64,000 nucleotides of DNA from JAXGYX01 sp040772065. Lineage in GTDB: Bacteria; Bacillota; Clostridia; Saccharofermentanales; Fastidiosipilaceae. The number at the start of each line of letters is the position of its first letter. Positions within the stretch are counted from its first letter, which is position 1. The notes under the pieces were generated by a model, which saw only the letters and a program-made list of their open reading frames with translations, was not told the origin of the DNA and did no database searches. The stretch spans positions 186,001 through 250,000 of the forward strand of contig JAXGYX010000001.1 in assembly GCA_040772065.1 (NCBI GenBank), given 5' to 3'. The position numbers and the translations under genes are program-made. Shown here piece after piece: positions 8,393 to 16,572 of the stretch.

Positions 8393-9373
8393 ATGAAAAA
8401 GAAAATTTTCGCACTGGCGTTGGGTCTTGTCATGGCGCTGACCGCGTTCACGGCTTGCGGCAAAGATGAGGTGAAACCAACCACCACGGCTCCGGCCGGA
8501 GAAGAGCAGCAAAACGAGGCGACCGGTGGAACCAAACGTGTTGCGTTGGTCATGAGTCACCTGACCAACGCTTTCACCACTACATTCTCGGAAGCCGCAA
8601 AAGAGGAGGCGGAAAGCATCGGCGTTGATCTGACCGTTTTCGATGGTAAAAAAGATGTCGCCACACAGATTGATCAGATTGAATCCTGTATCGCGCAGGG
8701 ATATGACGGAATCATGGTCGAACCGGTTTCGGTCGACGGTATCATTCCGGCTGTGAAAAAAGCCAACGAGGCGGACATACCGGTCTTGGCGGTCATCCAA
8801 AAAATGAGCGATCAAAGCCTGGCGGCCGGCTATGTGGGCGGCAACGACAAAGGCGCAGGCAAACTGGAGATGGAAAAAGCGGTCGAGGCGCTGGGCGGAA
8901 AAGGCAGCATCGCCGTGTTGTACGGACCGATGGGCAGTGACGCTCAACTGATCCGCAAAGAAGGCTATGATGAAGTGCTGGCGGACTACCCCGACGTGAA
9001 AATCGTGTTCGAGCAGACCGCTAACTGGGTTACAGACGAAGCCTTGAAGATCACCGAAAACTGGCTGGCGAGCGGCACCGGGATTGACGCGATCGTTTCG
9101 CAAAACGACAGCATGGCGATCGGCGCGGCCAAGGCCATCTCGGATGCCGGTAAAACCGAATCCATCCCTGTGTACGGAGTGGACGCGACACCGGACGGTT
9201 TGGATGCGATTGAAAAAGGCACCATGAGCGGCAGCGTCTCTCAGGACACCGCAGGCATGGGCAGACTGTCCGTGCAGACCATCGTCAAAGTTTTGGATGG
9301 CGAAGCTGTTGAGGACGAAGTGCTGACTCAGGCGATCTGGGTTACCAAAGAAAACGTTGCTGAATTCAAATAA
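8393..9373 (+). CDS. Ribose-type sugar ABC importer, substrate-binding lipoprotein
   Basis: Extracellular binding protein of the periplasmic-binding-protein type I fold (RbsB-like, 326 aa). The N-terminus is a lipoprotein signal: MKKKIFALALG, hydrophobic core, then LTAFTAC with Cys as the lipidated residue, followed by a Thr/Pro/Glu linker. The sugar-binding fold begins at about residue 45 (KRVALVMSHLTNAFTTT); DGIMVEPVS, AVIQKM and SQNDSMAIGAAKA are typical positions. I start at ATG 8393 behind AGGAAGAGG; an in-frame upstream ATG at 8339 lacks a ribosome binding site. Last gene of the operon, followed by a strong terminator. Confidence 0.9.
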   Translation: MKKKIFALALGLVMALTAFTACGKDEVKPTTTAPAGEEQQNEATGGTKRVALVMSHLTNAFTTTFSEAAKEEAESIGVDLTVFDGKKDVATQIDQIESCIAQGYDGIMVEPVSVDGIIPAVKKANEADIPVLAVIQKMSDQSLAAGYVGGNDKGAGKLEMEKAVEALGGKGSIAVLYGPMGSDAQLIRKEGYDEVLADYPDVKIVFEQTANWVTDEALKITENWLASGTGIDAIVSQNDSMAIGAAKAISDAGKTESIPVYGVDATPDGLDAIEKGTMSGSVSQDTAGMGRLSVQTIVKVLDGEAVEDEVLTQAIWVTKENVAEFK

Positions 9374-9460
9374 TCCATCGCCACCGTTCAGCTTTGTCTT
9401 CTGAAAAACAAGCGCAACGTCTGAGCGACCGGGATGAGATTGTATGACTGAATCGACTCG

Positions 9461-9497
9461 ATCCGCGCCGGGATGATTTCCCGGCGCGGATTCTTTT
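9461..9497 (+). terminator. Intrinsic terminator of the ABC importer operon
   Basis: A perfect 13-bp stem (9461-9473 with 9479-9491), 5-base loop, GC-rich, followed by TCTTTT. It ends the importer operon just before the regulator's promoter region. Confidence 0.85.
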
Positions 9498-9498
9498 G

Positions 9499-9518
9499 GA
9501 CAATTGTATACAATTGTC
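9499..9518. promoter_or_regulatory. 20-bp perfect palindromic operator upstream of the GntR gene
   Basis: GACAATTGTATACAATTGTC is a perfect 20-bp palindrome whose core TTGTATACAA is the same as the pair at 4348-4376. It touches the -35 hexamer of the regulator promoter, consistent with autoregulation. Confidence 0.7.
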
Positions 9519-9547
9519 TTGAAATAAACACGAAGATACCTCATAAT
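9519..9547 (+). promoter_or_regulatory. Promoter of the GntR regulator gene
   Basis: TTGAAA (9519-9524), a 17-base spacer and CATAAT (9542-9547). It starts at the edge of the palindromic operator, leaving an untranslated leader of roughly 85 bases before the regulator ATG. Confidence 0.6.
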
Positions 9548-9639
9548 GCATGACATCAATCAGAGATCGGCGTCTTGTCCAACGACGGCGCATTGAGTTG
9601 ACGAGACATTTGTAATCAATTTTGGACATTGGAGTGAAT

Positions 9640-10278
9640 ATGGTAGCGAAAATCTCTAAAAATCAACTGCTGAGTCAAAGCGTGTACCAGTATGTGCTAG
9701 AGCTGATCATGAGCAAGGAATTGACACCCGGAGAGAAAATCTCGGAAAGTGAGATCGCGGAAAAATATGGGATCAGCCGCACTCCGGTGCGCGATGCACT
9801 TCGCCAACTGCAAAATGAGGGCGTGATCACGCTTTTTCCTAATCGATTCGCGCAGGTAAGTGAATACACGGAGCAAGATATTCAAGAGGTCGGTTACATG
9901 CGGTTGGCCTTGGATCAGCTGGCGGTCCGCCTGGCGCTGCGCTTTGGAAGTTTTAATGATTTCAAAGAGTTGGAACAGATCGCGTCCGACTGTCTGGAGG
10001 CTTATCACGAAGGAGATCAACGGCTGCGCACAGAGCTGGATGCGAAATTTCATCAAACTTTGAGCAGCATCAGCAAAAACTCTTTGCTGGACAAGTTTCA
10101 AAATGAAATCAATATCCGCGTGCAGTTTATTCTGATTTTTTATCGGGATGACCATCAAAATGACGAACAGCACCTGACACAACATATGAATATCGTCGAG
10201 GCGTTGAAACAGCACGATGAGGAAAAGCTGCTCGCGCTGGTGCACGGCCATTTGGCCAATTTCTACGGACTGGAATGA
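9640..10278 (+). CDS. GntR/FadR-family transcriptional regulator
   Basis: A 212-residue regulator: N-terminal winged helix (SESEIAEKYGISRTPVRDALRQLQNEG, residues about 35-61, a textbook GntR helix-turn-helix) and a C-terminal all-helical FCD ligand domain (QDIQEVGYMRLALDQLAVRLAL onward, with LDAKFHQTLSSIS and HMNIVEAL, whose Asp and His residues commonly bind a metal and carboxylate ligand). I start at ATG 9640, with GGAG 5 bases upstream. Palindromic TTGTATACAA sites before its own promoter and before the 4-hydroxybutyrate dehydrogenase gene suggest it controls the group 4.3-10.3 kb. FCD regulators often sense sugar acids or small organic acids; the ligand here is unknown. Confidence 0.88.
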   Translation: MVAKISKNQLLSQSVYQYVLELIMSKELTPGEKISESEIAEKYGISRTPVRDALRQLQNEGVITLFPNRFAQVSEYTEQDIQEVGYMRLALDQLAVRLALRFGSFNDFKELEQIASDCLEAYHEGDQRLRTELDAKFHQTLSSISKNSLLDKFQNEINIRVQFILIFYRDDHQNDEQHLTQHMNIVEALKQHDEEKLLALVHGHLANFYGLE

Positions 10279-10290
10279 GTGCGGCTTGAG

Positions 10291-10320
10291 TTGCCGGGTC
10301 TTGCCGGATCTTGCCGGGAC
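10291..10320. repeat. Three tandem 10-bp imperfect repeats
   Basis: TTGCCGGGTC, TTGCCGGATC and TTGCCGGGAC follow each other exactly, one helical turn per unit, in the short non-coding stretch after the GntR gene. Differences are single bases. Function unknown; it may be simple replication slippage. Confidence 0.7.
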
Positions 10321-10356
10321 GGCATGTCTCTTCGCAAGGTCCGCTGACCATGCTTT

Positions 10357-10380
10357 GCCCCCTCCCTCGGGGGGCGCGTT
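10357..10380 (+). terminator. Weak candidate terminator after the GntR gene
   Basis: GCCCCC (10357-10362) can pair with GGGGGC (10370-10375), followed by GCGTTTG. The stem is GC-rich but short and the U-tract poor. About 25 bases on, a 9-bp inverted repeat GATTTTCAA / TTGAAAATC (10403-10411, 10438-10446) precedes the next gene; its role is unclear. Confidence 0.3.
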
Positions 10381-10482
10381 TGTCGGATCGACCCGATTGA
10401 TTGATTTTCAATGGTGATCCGGTTGTGTTACCATCAGTTGAAAATCGAATCCGACCCTTTGATATGTATGGGAGACTTGCGA

Positions 10483-11139
10483 ATGAAGAGCTTGCTTAAT
10501 AAATTAACCGTGTTGTCGCTGACCGCGCTGATCGCCATCACCATGTTGGGCGGCTGCGGCAAGGCGAAGGACGTGGACACCGGCGCCTCGACGGCGTCTC
10601 AAAATGAGTCGAGTGACACAGGTGATGACAGCGCGAAAAGTGTGGTTGTGCCGGAGGTTCCGGCGGCGGATCCCGCGGCGAAAAAGGAGAGTTTCGCCCA
10701 TTTTAATTCGGTGGATCTTAAAGGCGCCCCTTTCTCCGCGTCCACACTGGGCGATCATAAACTGTTGTTTATTAATTTCTGGGGGACGTTTTGCCCGCCC
10801 TGTCTAAAAGAAATGCCCGACTTGGGTGAGTTGAGCGAAGAATATCCGGAATCCGAAGTCCAATTCATTGGTGTTGTGGTGGATACCGTGGGTTCAAACG
10901 GATCGTACAGCCCGGATCAAATCAAACTGGCGAAATACATTGTGGATGAAACGGGAGCGAACTATTCGCATATTCTACCTTCACCCGATCTCGCCACGAT
11001 CTATCTGGACCAAGTCGATGTGATTCCAACCACATTGCTGGTTGATTCCGATGGCGAAATTTTGAGCAGCGTGATTGGCATGCGCACAAAGTCGGATTGG
11101 AAAGAAGTAATCGACGAGGCTTTAAGCGAACTGAATTGA
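10483..11139 (+). CDS. TlpA/ResA-like thioredoxin-fold lipoprotein
   Basis: A 218-residue extracytoplasmic thiol-disulfide protein. A lipoprotein signal with Cys in MLGGCGKAKD is followed by a Ser/Asp/Glu-rich linker and a thioredoxin fold with the redox motif CPPC (WGTFCPPCLKEMPDL, about residue 105) and the cis-proline loop VIPTTLLVDSDG. It resembles ResA/TlpA redoxins that work on heme or surface proteins. ATG 10483 follows GGAG with 8 bases spacing. The next two genes encode a small CXXC membrane protein and a 4Fe-4S membrane protein, the same trio known from Clostridioides, so it probably receives electrons from that membrane pair. Confidence 0.85.
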   Translation: MKSLLNKLTVLSLTALIAITMLGGCGKAKDVDTGASTASQNESSDTGDDSAKSVVVPEVPAADPAAKKESFAHFNSVDLKGAPFSASTLGDHKLLFINFWGTFCPPCLKEMPDLGELSEEYPESEVQFIGVVVDTVGSNGSYSPDQIKLAKYIVDETGANYSHILPSPDLATIYLDQVDVIPTTLLVDSDGEILSSVIGMRTKSDWKEVIDEALSELN

Positions 11140-11172
11140 ACGAGCCGGAATGAGCGGGATGGGTAAGTTGTA

Positions 11173-11376
11173 ATGAGTGGAAAGGGACAAAACTCAGGTG
11201 GTGGACCGCTCCGGTTCCTCCGTGGGGCGCGCGAGGCGCTCCCCACGTGGCTTCCCGCCGCGTTGGTTTTCGCCGTGGGCGCACTGCTGATTGTCCTGGG
11301 TGTGTTGAATGGGGATATCGTTCAGCTGCTGCGAAAGGCGACTAAAATTTGCTTGGAGTGTATCGGAATTGGCTAA
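11173..11376 (+). CDS. Small membrane protein with CXXC motif (CD1871A type)
   Basis: A 67-residue protein with one transmembrane helix (about residues 26-46, WLPAALVFAVGALLIVLGVL) and a C-terminal KATKICLECIGIG, where the two cysteines form CLEC. It matches the CD1871A family of clostridial CXXC proteins in size, architecture and context, being encoded between a TlpA-like lipoprotein and a 4Fe-4S membrane protein. A role in passing electrons across the membrane to the thioredoxin-like lipoprotein is an inference from the cysteines and the neighbours. Its last 8 bases overlap the next gene. Confidence 0.75.
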   Translation: MSGKGQNSGGGPLRFLRGAREALPTWLPAALVFAVGALLIVLGVLNGDIVQLLRKATKICLECIGIG

Positions 11377-12286
11377 AAAACGAGAAAAAGGTCGCCCGTT
11401 GAGTCAACGCGCGCGTTTGATGATTCAAGTATGCTTCACAGCGTTGACCAATGGTTATCTGACCGGGTTTGTCCAAGGAAAAATCTACACGGGCCCATTA
11501 AAAATGGCTTGCCTGCCGGGCTTGAACTGTTATGCCTGCCCGGGCGCGTTGGGTTCTTGTCCGATTGGCGCGCTGCAAAACTCACTTAGCGAGATTCAGG
11601 GAAGACCGTCCATGTACGTGATCGGTTTTCTGCTGGCTGTCGGCTCACTGATCGGCCGCTTTGTCTGTGGCTTTTTGTGCCCGATCGGGCTACTTCAGGA
11701 TCTGTTGCATAAAATTCCGTTCGCCAAACGTCACAAACGAAAATCAGCGCCGGGGCACGCCAAGCTCCGTTGGCTGAAGTTCGTTATTTTGGCCATCTTC
11801 GTGATCTTGCTGCCGTTCATGGCGCGCGACGCGATCGGTCTCGGCTCACCCTGGTACTGCAAATATATCTGTCCGTCGGGGACGATCATGGGTGGCTGGC
11901 CGCTCATCGCCGCGAACAAGTCGCTGAGAGCGTCGATCGGCTGGCTGTTTTCCTGGAAAACGTTGCTGGCCGTGACCTTGATTGGGCTGTCGATTTTTAT
12001 CTACCGTCCCTTTTGCAAATATGTCTGCCCGCTCGGCGCCATCTATGGCACCTTTAACCGGTTCGCGCTGGTTCGTTTTCACATTGATGAGGATAAGTGT
12101 GTCCGCTGTGGCGCCTGCGTAAGAGTGTGTCCGATGGATATCGATGTGATGAATCAACCCAACAGCATCGAATGCATTCGCTGTGGCAAATGCAGAGAGG
12201 TTTGTCCAACTAAGGCGATTGAGTTGACGGTTGGGCGAAAGACCATTGTTGAAAGTGGGAAAAGCGAAAAAAGACGGGTCGTTTAA
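11369..12286 (+). CDS. 4Fe-4S membrane protein, NapH/CcoG-like polyferredoxin
   Basis: About 305 aa, several transmembrane helices and many cysteines. N-terminal cytosolic or membrane-edge CLPGLNCYACPGALGSCPIGALQ, then CGFLCPIGLLQDLLHKIP and CKYVCPLGAIYGTF in the membrane part (as in NapH/RdxA), and a C-terminal double 4Fe-4S ferredoxin domain CVRCGACVRVCPMDI and CIRCGKCREVCP. It should carry electrons from cytosolic ferredoxin to a membrane or outer acceptor, here probably the CXXC protein and TlpA-like lipoprotein. I use TTG 11369 (MAKKREK) with GGAG 10 bases upstream; the upstream in-frame codons overlap the previous gene and carry no family features. Confidence 0.85.
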   Translation: MAKKREKGRPLSQRARLMIQVCFTALTNGYLTGFVQGKIYTGPLKMACLPGLNCYACPGALGSCPIGALQNSLSEIQGRPSMYVIGFLLAVGSLIGRFVCGFLCPIGLLQDLLHKIPFAKRHKRKSAPGHAKLRWLKFVILAIFVILLPFMARDAIGLGSPWYCKYICPSGTIMGGWPLIAANKSLRASIGWLFSWKTLLAVTLIGLSIFIYRPFCKYVCPLGAIYGTFNRFALVRFHIDEDKCVRCGACVRVCPMDIDVMNQPNSIECIRCGKCREVCPTKAIELTVGRKTIVESGKSEKRRVV

Positions 12287-12310
12287 GTGCCCGTTATTTC
12301 ATATTATAGA

Positions 12311-12339
12311 TTGTTAAGGCCTTACATCTCTAGTATAAT
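12311..12339 (+). promoter_or_regulatory. Promoter of nfnAB
   Basis: TTGTTA (12311-12316), a 17-base spacer and a perfect TATAAT (12334-12339). The leader to the nfnA ATG is about 98 bases, with no riboswitch signature that I recognise. Confidence 0.75.
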
Positions 12340-12443
12340 GAGTTGCGAAATGGTACCGAAAGAGGCGCTTTTGTTGTGCGAAATGCGCCCATTCCTTTGC
12401 CCCATTGATTTAGGTGTTTTCTCAATTTCATAGGAGGATAGTC

Positions 12444-13277
12444 ATGTACAAAATCTTGTCGAAGAAGTATTTGAATGATCTGGTCGTACAGATGGACATT
12501 GAGGCTCCAATGGTCGCCAACAAAGCGAAGGCCGGGCAGTTCATCATGTTTAGGGTGGACGAGCAAGGTGAGCGAATCCCATTGACAGTCGCCGGAACGG
12601 ATCTTGAAAAAGGCACGGTCACGATTATCTTTCAAATCGTCGGAGCGGGCACGCGCACTCTGGCATCGAAAAACGAAGGCGAGTCAATCGTCGACTTCGC
12701 CGGTCCACTCGGCAAAGCGTCCGACTTGGAAGGTTATAAATACGCCTGTGTGATCGGCGGTGGAGTTGGCAACGCGATCGCCTATCCTTCCGCCAAGGCT
12801 TTGCATGAGAACGGAACGAAGGTCGATGTCATCGCCGGTTTCCGCAGCAAAGACATCGTCGTGCTGGAAGAGGAGTTCAAGGAGTGTTCCGACAATCTTT
12901 ATATCACCACGGATGACGGCTCGTACGGACGTCAGGGCTTTGTCACCGATCAATTGAAAGACCTGCTGGAAGCCGGCACGAAATATGATCTGGTCATCGT
13001 TATTGGTCCGGTAATCGTGATGAAGCTGGTAGCCAACCTGACCCGACAATACGGTATTAAAACGCTGGTTAGCCTGAACCCGATCATGGTGGATGGAACC
13101 GGCATGTGCGGTTGCTGTCGTGTCACTGTCGGTGGCGAGACCAAGTTCGCCTGCGTCGATGGTCCGGAATTCGATGGGCACGAGGTGGATTTCGACGAGC
13201 TGATGAAGCGCAACACGGTTTATGCGGAGCAGGAGCGCGAAGCCGATCATAAGTGTCGTTCAGGATTGCACGGCTGA
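12444..13277 (+). CDS. nfnA: NADH-dependent ferredoxin:NADP oxidoreductase, small subunit NfnA
   Basis: The FAD- and 2Fe-2S-containing subunit of the electron-bifurcating transhydrogenase, which couples NADH and reduced ferredoxin to NADP reduction in anaerobes. Seen: an FAD-binding beta-barrel (AGQFIMFRVDEQGERIPLTV), the pyridine-nucleotide motif VIGGGVGNAIAYPSAKAL, and a C-terminal cluster-binding MCGCCRVTVGGETKFACVDGP. 277 aa; ATG 12444 with AGGAGG 5 bases upstream. The partner nfnB follows 73 bases later. It also resembles the dihydroorotate dehydrogenase electron-transfer subunit PyrK, but the partner makes Nfn the better call. Confidence 0.9.
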   Translation: MYKILSKKYLNDLVVQMDIEAPMVANKAKAGQFIMFRVDEQGERIPLTVAGTDLEKGTVTIIFQIVGAGTRTLASKNEGESIVDFAGPLGKASDLEGYKYACVIGGGVGNAIAYPSAKALHENGTKVDVIAGFRSKDIVVLEEEFKECSDNLYITTDDGSYGRQGFVTDQLKDLLEAGTKYDLVIVIGPVIVMKLVANLTRQYGIKTLVSLNPIMVDGTGMCGCCRVTVGGETKFACVDGPEFDGHEVDFDELMKRNTVYAEQEREADHKCRSGLHG

Positions 13278-13350
13278 TTATGGCGCGGATGAGCGCGACG
13301 CCGGGCTGAATGTTGAAATGCTTGTATGTGTTTGATTAAGGAGTAAGACT

Positions 13351-14739
13351 ATGGCCAACATGAATCCAAAAAAGACCCCGATGCCGGTACAAGACCCAAA
13401 AGTTCGTAATGAGAACTTTTCGGAAGTCGCTTTGGGCTACACCGCGGAAATGGCGCGGGAGGAAGCCGAGCGCTGCCTGCAATGTAAACATCGCCCCTGT
13501 GTGAAGGGCTGTCCGGTCAATGTTCAGATACCGGACTTTCTACAATTGATATGTGATGGCGACTTTGAGGGCGCCTATCAGAAAATTCTCGAGACAAACA
13601 CTTTCCCCGCGGTCTGCGGCCGGGTGTGTCCGCAGGAGTCTCAATGTGAAGGCCGCTGTGTGCGAGGCATCAAGCACGAGCCGGTTGGCATTGGACGTCT
13701 GGAGCGCTTTGTCGCCGACTACCACAGAGAACAGGTTTGCACCTTCCCAGACAAAGTTGAATCAAACGGTCACAAGGTGGCCATGATCGGTGGCGGACCC
13801 GCATCATTGAGTTGCGCCGGAGACCTGGCGAAGCTCGGTTATGAGGTGACAATTTTCGAGGCCCTGCACACCGCCGGTGGCGTGTTGGTGTACGGCATAC
13901 CCGAATTCCGTCTGCCCAAAGACATTGTCTACAACGAAATCGACGCCCTTAAATCATTGGGTGTGGAAGTGAACACCAATATTTTGATTGGTCAAACACT
14001 GACCATAGAGGAACTGTTTGAGATGGGCTATGAGGCCATCTTCATCGGTTCCGGAGCGGGCCTGCCGAGCTTCCTGGGCATTCCGGGAGAGTCGCTGGTC
14101 GGCGTCTATTCCGCGAATGAGTACCTGACACGTGCCAATCTGATGAAGGCGTATCGGGATGACTACCAGACCCCGATCCGCAAGAGTAAAAACGTTGTGG
14201 TTGTCGGTGGCGGAAACGTTGCGATGGACTCCGCGCGCACAGCCAAACGTCTGGGCGCCGAAAATGTCTACATTGTCTATCGTCGTTCTTTTGAGGAAAT
14301 GCCGGCACGTCTCGAAGAGGTTGAGCACGCGCAGGAAGAGGGCATCATCTTCAATAATCTGACCAATCCGGTCAAGATCGAGGGTGACAAAAACGGCGAA
14401 TGTGTCTCAATGACCTGTGTCAAGATGGAATTGGGCGAGCCTGACGAGAGTGGTCGTCGTCGTCCGATTGAGATCAAGGGATCTGACTTTGAGATTGAAG
14501 TCGACACTGTCATTATCGCTGTCGGAACCTCGCCAAATCCGTTGATCAAGAACACCACAAAAGACCTTGAAGTCAACAAGTACGGTTGTGTCGTCACCGA
14601 TGAGGACGGTCAGACCAGTCGCGAGGGCGTTTTCGCCGGCGGAGACACTGTCACTGGAGCGGCTACCGTGATCAGCGCTTTGGGAGCGGGCAAAGTCGCC
14701 GCGGCTTCCATCGAGCGCTATGTCCAAAGCAAAGGCTGA
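13351..14739 (+). CDS. nfnB: NADH-dependent ferredoxin:NADP oxidoreductase, large subunit NfnB (GltA-type)
   Basis: A 462-residue flavoprotein. N-terminal 4Fe-4S region with CLQCKHRPCVKGCPVNVQIPDF and CGRVCPQESQCEGRCVRG; then two dinucleotide-binding domains, FAD motif VAMIGGGPASLSCAGDLAKLGYEV and NADP motif VVVVGGGNVAMDSARTAKRLG; and C-terminal GVFAGGDTVTGAATVISALGAGK. This matches NfnB (often annotated as glutamate synthase small chain), the subunit bearing the bifurcating FAD. No glutamate synthase large subunit is near; the upstream nfnA defines the complex. Followed by a strong terminator. Confidence 0.92.
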   Translation: MANMNPKKTPMPVQDPKVRNENFSEVALGYTAEMAREEAERCLQCKHRPCVKGCPVNVQIPDFLQLICDGDFEGAYQKILETNTFPAVCGRVCPQESQCEGRCVRGIKHEPVGIGRLERFVADYHREQVCTFPDKVESNGHKVAMIGGGPASLSCAGDLAKLGYEVTIFEALHTAGGVLVYGIPEFRLPKDIVYNEIDALKSLGVEVNTNILIGQTLTIEELFEMGYEAIFIGSGAGLPSFLGIPGESLVGVYSANEYLTRANLMKAYRDDYQTPIRKSKNVVVVGGGNVAMDSARTAKRLGAENVYIVYRRSFEEMPARLEEVEHAQEEGIIFNNLTNPVKIEGDKNGECVSMTCVKMELGEPDESGRRRPIEIKGSDFEIEVDTVIIAVGTSPNPLIKNTTKDLEVNKYGCVVTDEDGQTSREGVFAGGDTVTGAATVISALGAGKVAAASIERYVQSKG

Positions 14740-14776
14740 TCTCTTTTGTTTTGCCAACTATTCAACATATCGATCG

Positions 14777-14811
14777 CGCGTTCCGGACACGTTCCGGAAC
14801 GCGTTTTTTTT
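14777..14811 (+). terminator. Intrinsic terminator of nfnAB
   Basis: An 11-bp perfect stem (14777-14787 with 14793-14803), 5-base loop and a run of eight T. Confidence 0.95.
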
Positions 14812-14922
14812 GAGCGCGAATCGCCGGCCCGCGGATTTGTTAAGCCATCGGGGATATCATTTATAGTATGATATTTTTAACATCACGAGTGTACGCTGAG
14901 AGTTGAAAGTGGGATTCTCTAA

Positions 14923-16542
14923 ATGAATGTTATAGATGATCGTAACGCCCGCGGTTCAAGCACTAAAAAGGAGGACCGCGCAAGGCTTCGCGAGATCGTG
15001 CGCGCGATGCGCAAACACAAGGTCGGTCGCCGACTGTCGCCGATCAAGCTCTATGATCTGATCTGTGAACTTGGGCCGACCTTCGTCAAACTTGGCCAGA
15101 TCCTTTCGATGCGCGATGACCTGTTGCCCAAAGAGTATTGTGAACAGCTGTCGAATCTGCGCACGGATGTTCAGCCGCTCGATTTTCCCACGATTAAAAT
15201 GGTGCTGGAAACTGAGCTGGGCGGACCCGTTGAGCAATTTTTTCGTTCGGTCGAGGAGACCGCGAAAGGATCCGCTTCGATCGCGCAGGTTCACGCGGCG
15301 ATTTTGGCGGATGGGCAGGAGGTTGTGCTGAAGATTCAACGACCCGGCATATATGAGCGGATGGAGCGGGATATCAGCATTTTTCGTCGAGTGACCCGTC
15401 AGTTGAAGATATTCATACCGACGCTTAACAATATGATCGATCTCGATGAAATGATTCTGGAGATCTGGCACACCGCGCAAAAGGAGATGGACTTTCTGAA
15501 CGAGGCGCGCAATATGGAGCGATTTGCCGCTTTGCATAAAGACACGCCACATACACGGGCGCCGCGGGTGTTCCGCGAATTGACGACGCCGTTGCTGCTC
15601 GTCATGGAATGGATCCGCGGACTGCCGGTTGACCGGCCGGATGAATTGAAAGCGGTCGGTGTTGACTCCACAAAACTTAGCAAGGATCTCATCAACTGCT
15701 ATTGCAAACAGATCATGGACGATGGTTTTTTTCAGGCCGATCCTCATCCGGGAAATTTACTGTACAGTGACGGCGACATCGTCTGGCTGGATCTGGGTAT
15801 GATGGGGGAGATGAGTTACGCGGAAAGTTTGATGTTGCGCAAAGCGGTGGAGGCGGCGATCTATCATGATGTGGAGCGGCTAAAGGAAGTTATTTTGGAT
15901 CTGGCCGCGATCGAAGGTCGCGGCGAACAGGATGTGGATCACCAAGTCTTGTTTGAGGAAATCGATCGAATGCTCTCCAAATATATCGCGATGCCGATGG
16001 AAGAGATGAATATGGGTGAAATCTTTCAGGATTTTTTGCAGATCGCCTCAAGTCAGGGGTTGACGATGCCGTCGGCTGTGACGATGTTGGGTAGAAGCAT
16101 ACTGACGATTCAAGGGACGTTGGTGTTGATGGATCCGACCGTCAATTTCGCCCAATTGATGAGAGACTACGTCGAGCGCACCCGCTTGCGTCCGGGTGAG
16201 CTACGCGCCCGGATTGGCAAAGAGCTTAGAAAAATTACCGGCTCACTCGAAAAAGCGATCGATTTGCCGCAAGACACGGCGCTGCTTGTGAAAAATGTGT
16301 CGCGCGGTCGTTTGAAATTTCAGATTGAATGGTCACGAGCTAAACAGGACATTGAAGCTGAGCGACGTAAGGAGAACAAGCTGATCGCCGCGCTGATCGT
16401 CGCCGCCCTGTTGCTTTTTTCCGCTATTTTACTGACGGTGGATTCGCGGCTGACCAAAGGTCTGGCGGTCGCCGGATTGAGTTTGGCGCCGGTGATCGCG
16501 GTGGGCTTGCTGATCACCGTATATAAAGAGCGCCGCCGTTAG
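14923..16542 (+). CDS. AarF/UbiB/ABC1-family atypical kinase
   Basis: A 539-residue membrane-anchored protein-kinase-like ATPase. The family KxGQ motif is visible (FVKLGQILSMRDDLLP, about residues 48-63), then the alanine-rich nucleotide loop (AKGSASIAQVHAA), the catalytic lysine region VVLKIQRPG, QADPHPGNLL (catalytic loop) and VWLDLGMMGEMS (replacing DFG). Two C-terminal hydrophobic helices (about residues 486-532) anchor it to the membrane. Relatives support ubiquinone synthesis or lipid transport; this anaerobe shows no quinone genes here, so the substrate is unknown. The ATG has only a weak ribosome binding site. Confidence 0.88.
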   Translation: MNVIDDRNARGSSTKKEDRARLREIVRAMRKHKVGRRLSPIKLYDLICELGPTFVKLGQILSMRDDLLPKEYCEQLSNLRTDVQPLDFPTIKMVLETELGGPVEQFFRSVEETAKGSASIAQVHAAILADGQEVVLKIQRPGIYERMERDISIFRRVTRQLKIFIPTLNNMIDLDEMILEIWHTAQKEMDFLNEARNMERFAALHKDTPHTRAPRVFRELTTPLLLVMEWIRGLPVDRPDELKAVGVDSTKLSKDLINCYCKQIMDDGFFQADPHPGNLLYSDGDIVWLDLGMMGEMSYAESLMLRKAVEAAIYHDVERLKEVILDLAAIEGRGEQDVDHQVLFEEIDRMLSKYIAMPMEEMNMGEIFQDFLQIASSQGLTMPSAVTMLGRSILTIQGTLVLMDPTVNFAQLMRDYVERTRLRPGELRARIGKELRKITGSLEKAIDLPQDTALLVKNVSRGRLKFQIEWSRAKQDIEAERRKENKLIAALIVAALLLFSAILLTVDSRLTKGLAVAGLSLAPVIAVGLLITVYKERRR

Positions 16543-16572
16543 CCCGGTTAGAGCGCGTTAGCCCGGTTAGAG
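16538..16572. repeat. 19-bp tandem duplication at a convergent gene end
   Basis: GTTAGCCCGGTTAGAG occurs at 16538-16553 and again at 16557-16572 (period 19). The first copy contains the AarF-family stop codon and the second the stop codon of the convergent NUDIX gene. Looks like a recent slippage duplication that gives both genes spare stop signals. Confidence 0.8.

Noticed and set aside
13351..14739. Glutamate synthase small subunit
   Set aside because: No glutamate synthase large subunit is nearby and the gene directly follows nfnA, so the transhydrogenase subunit is the better call.
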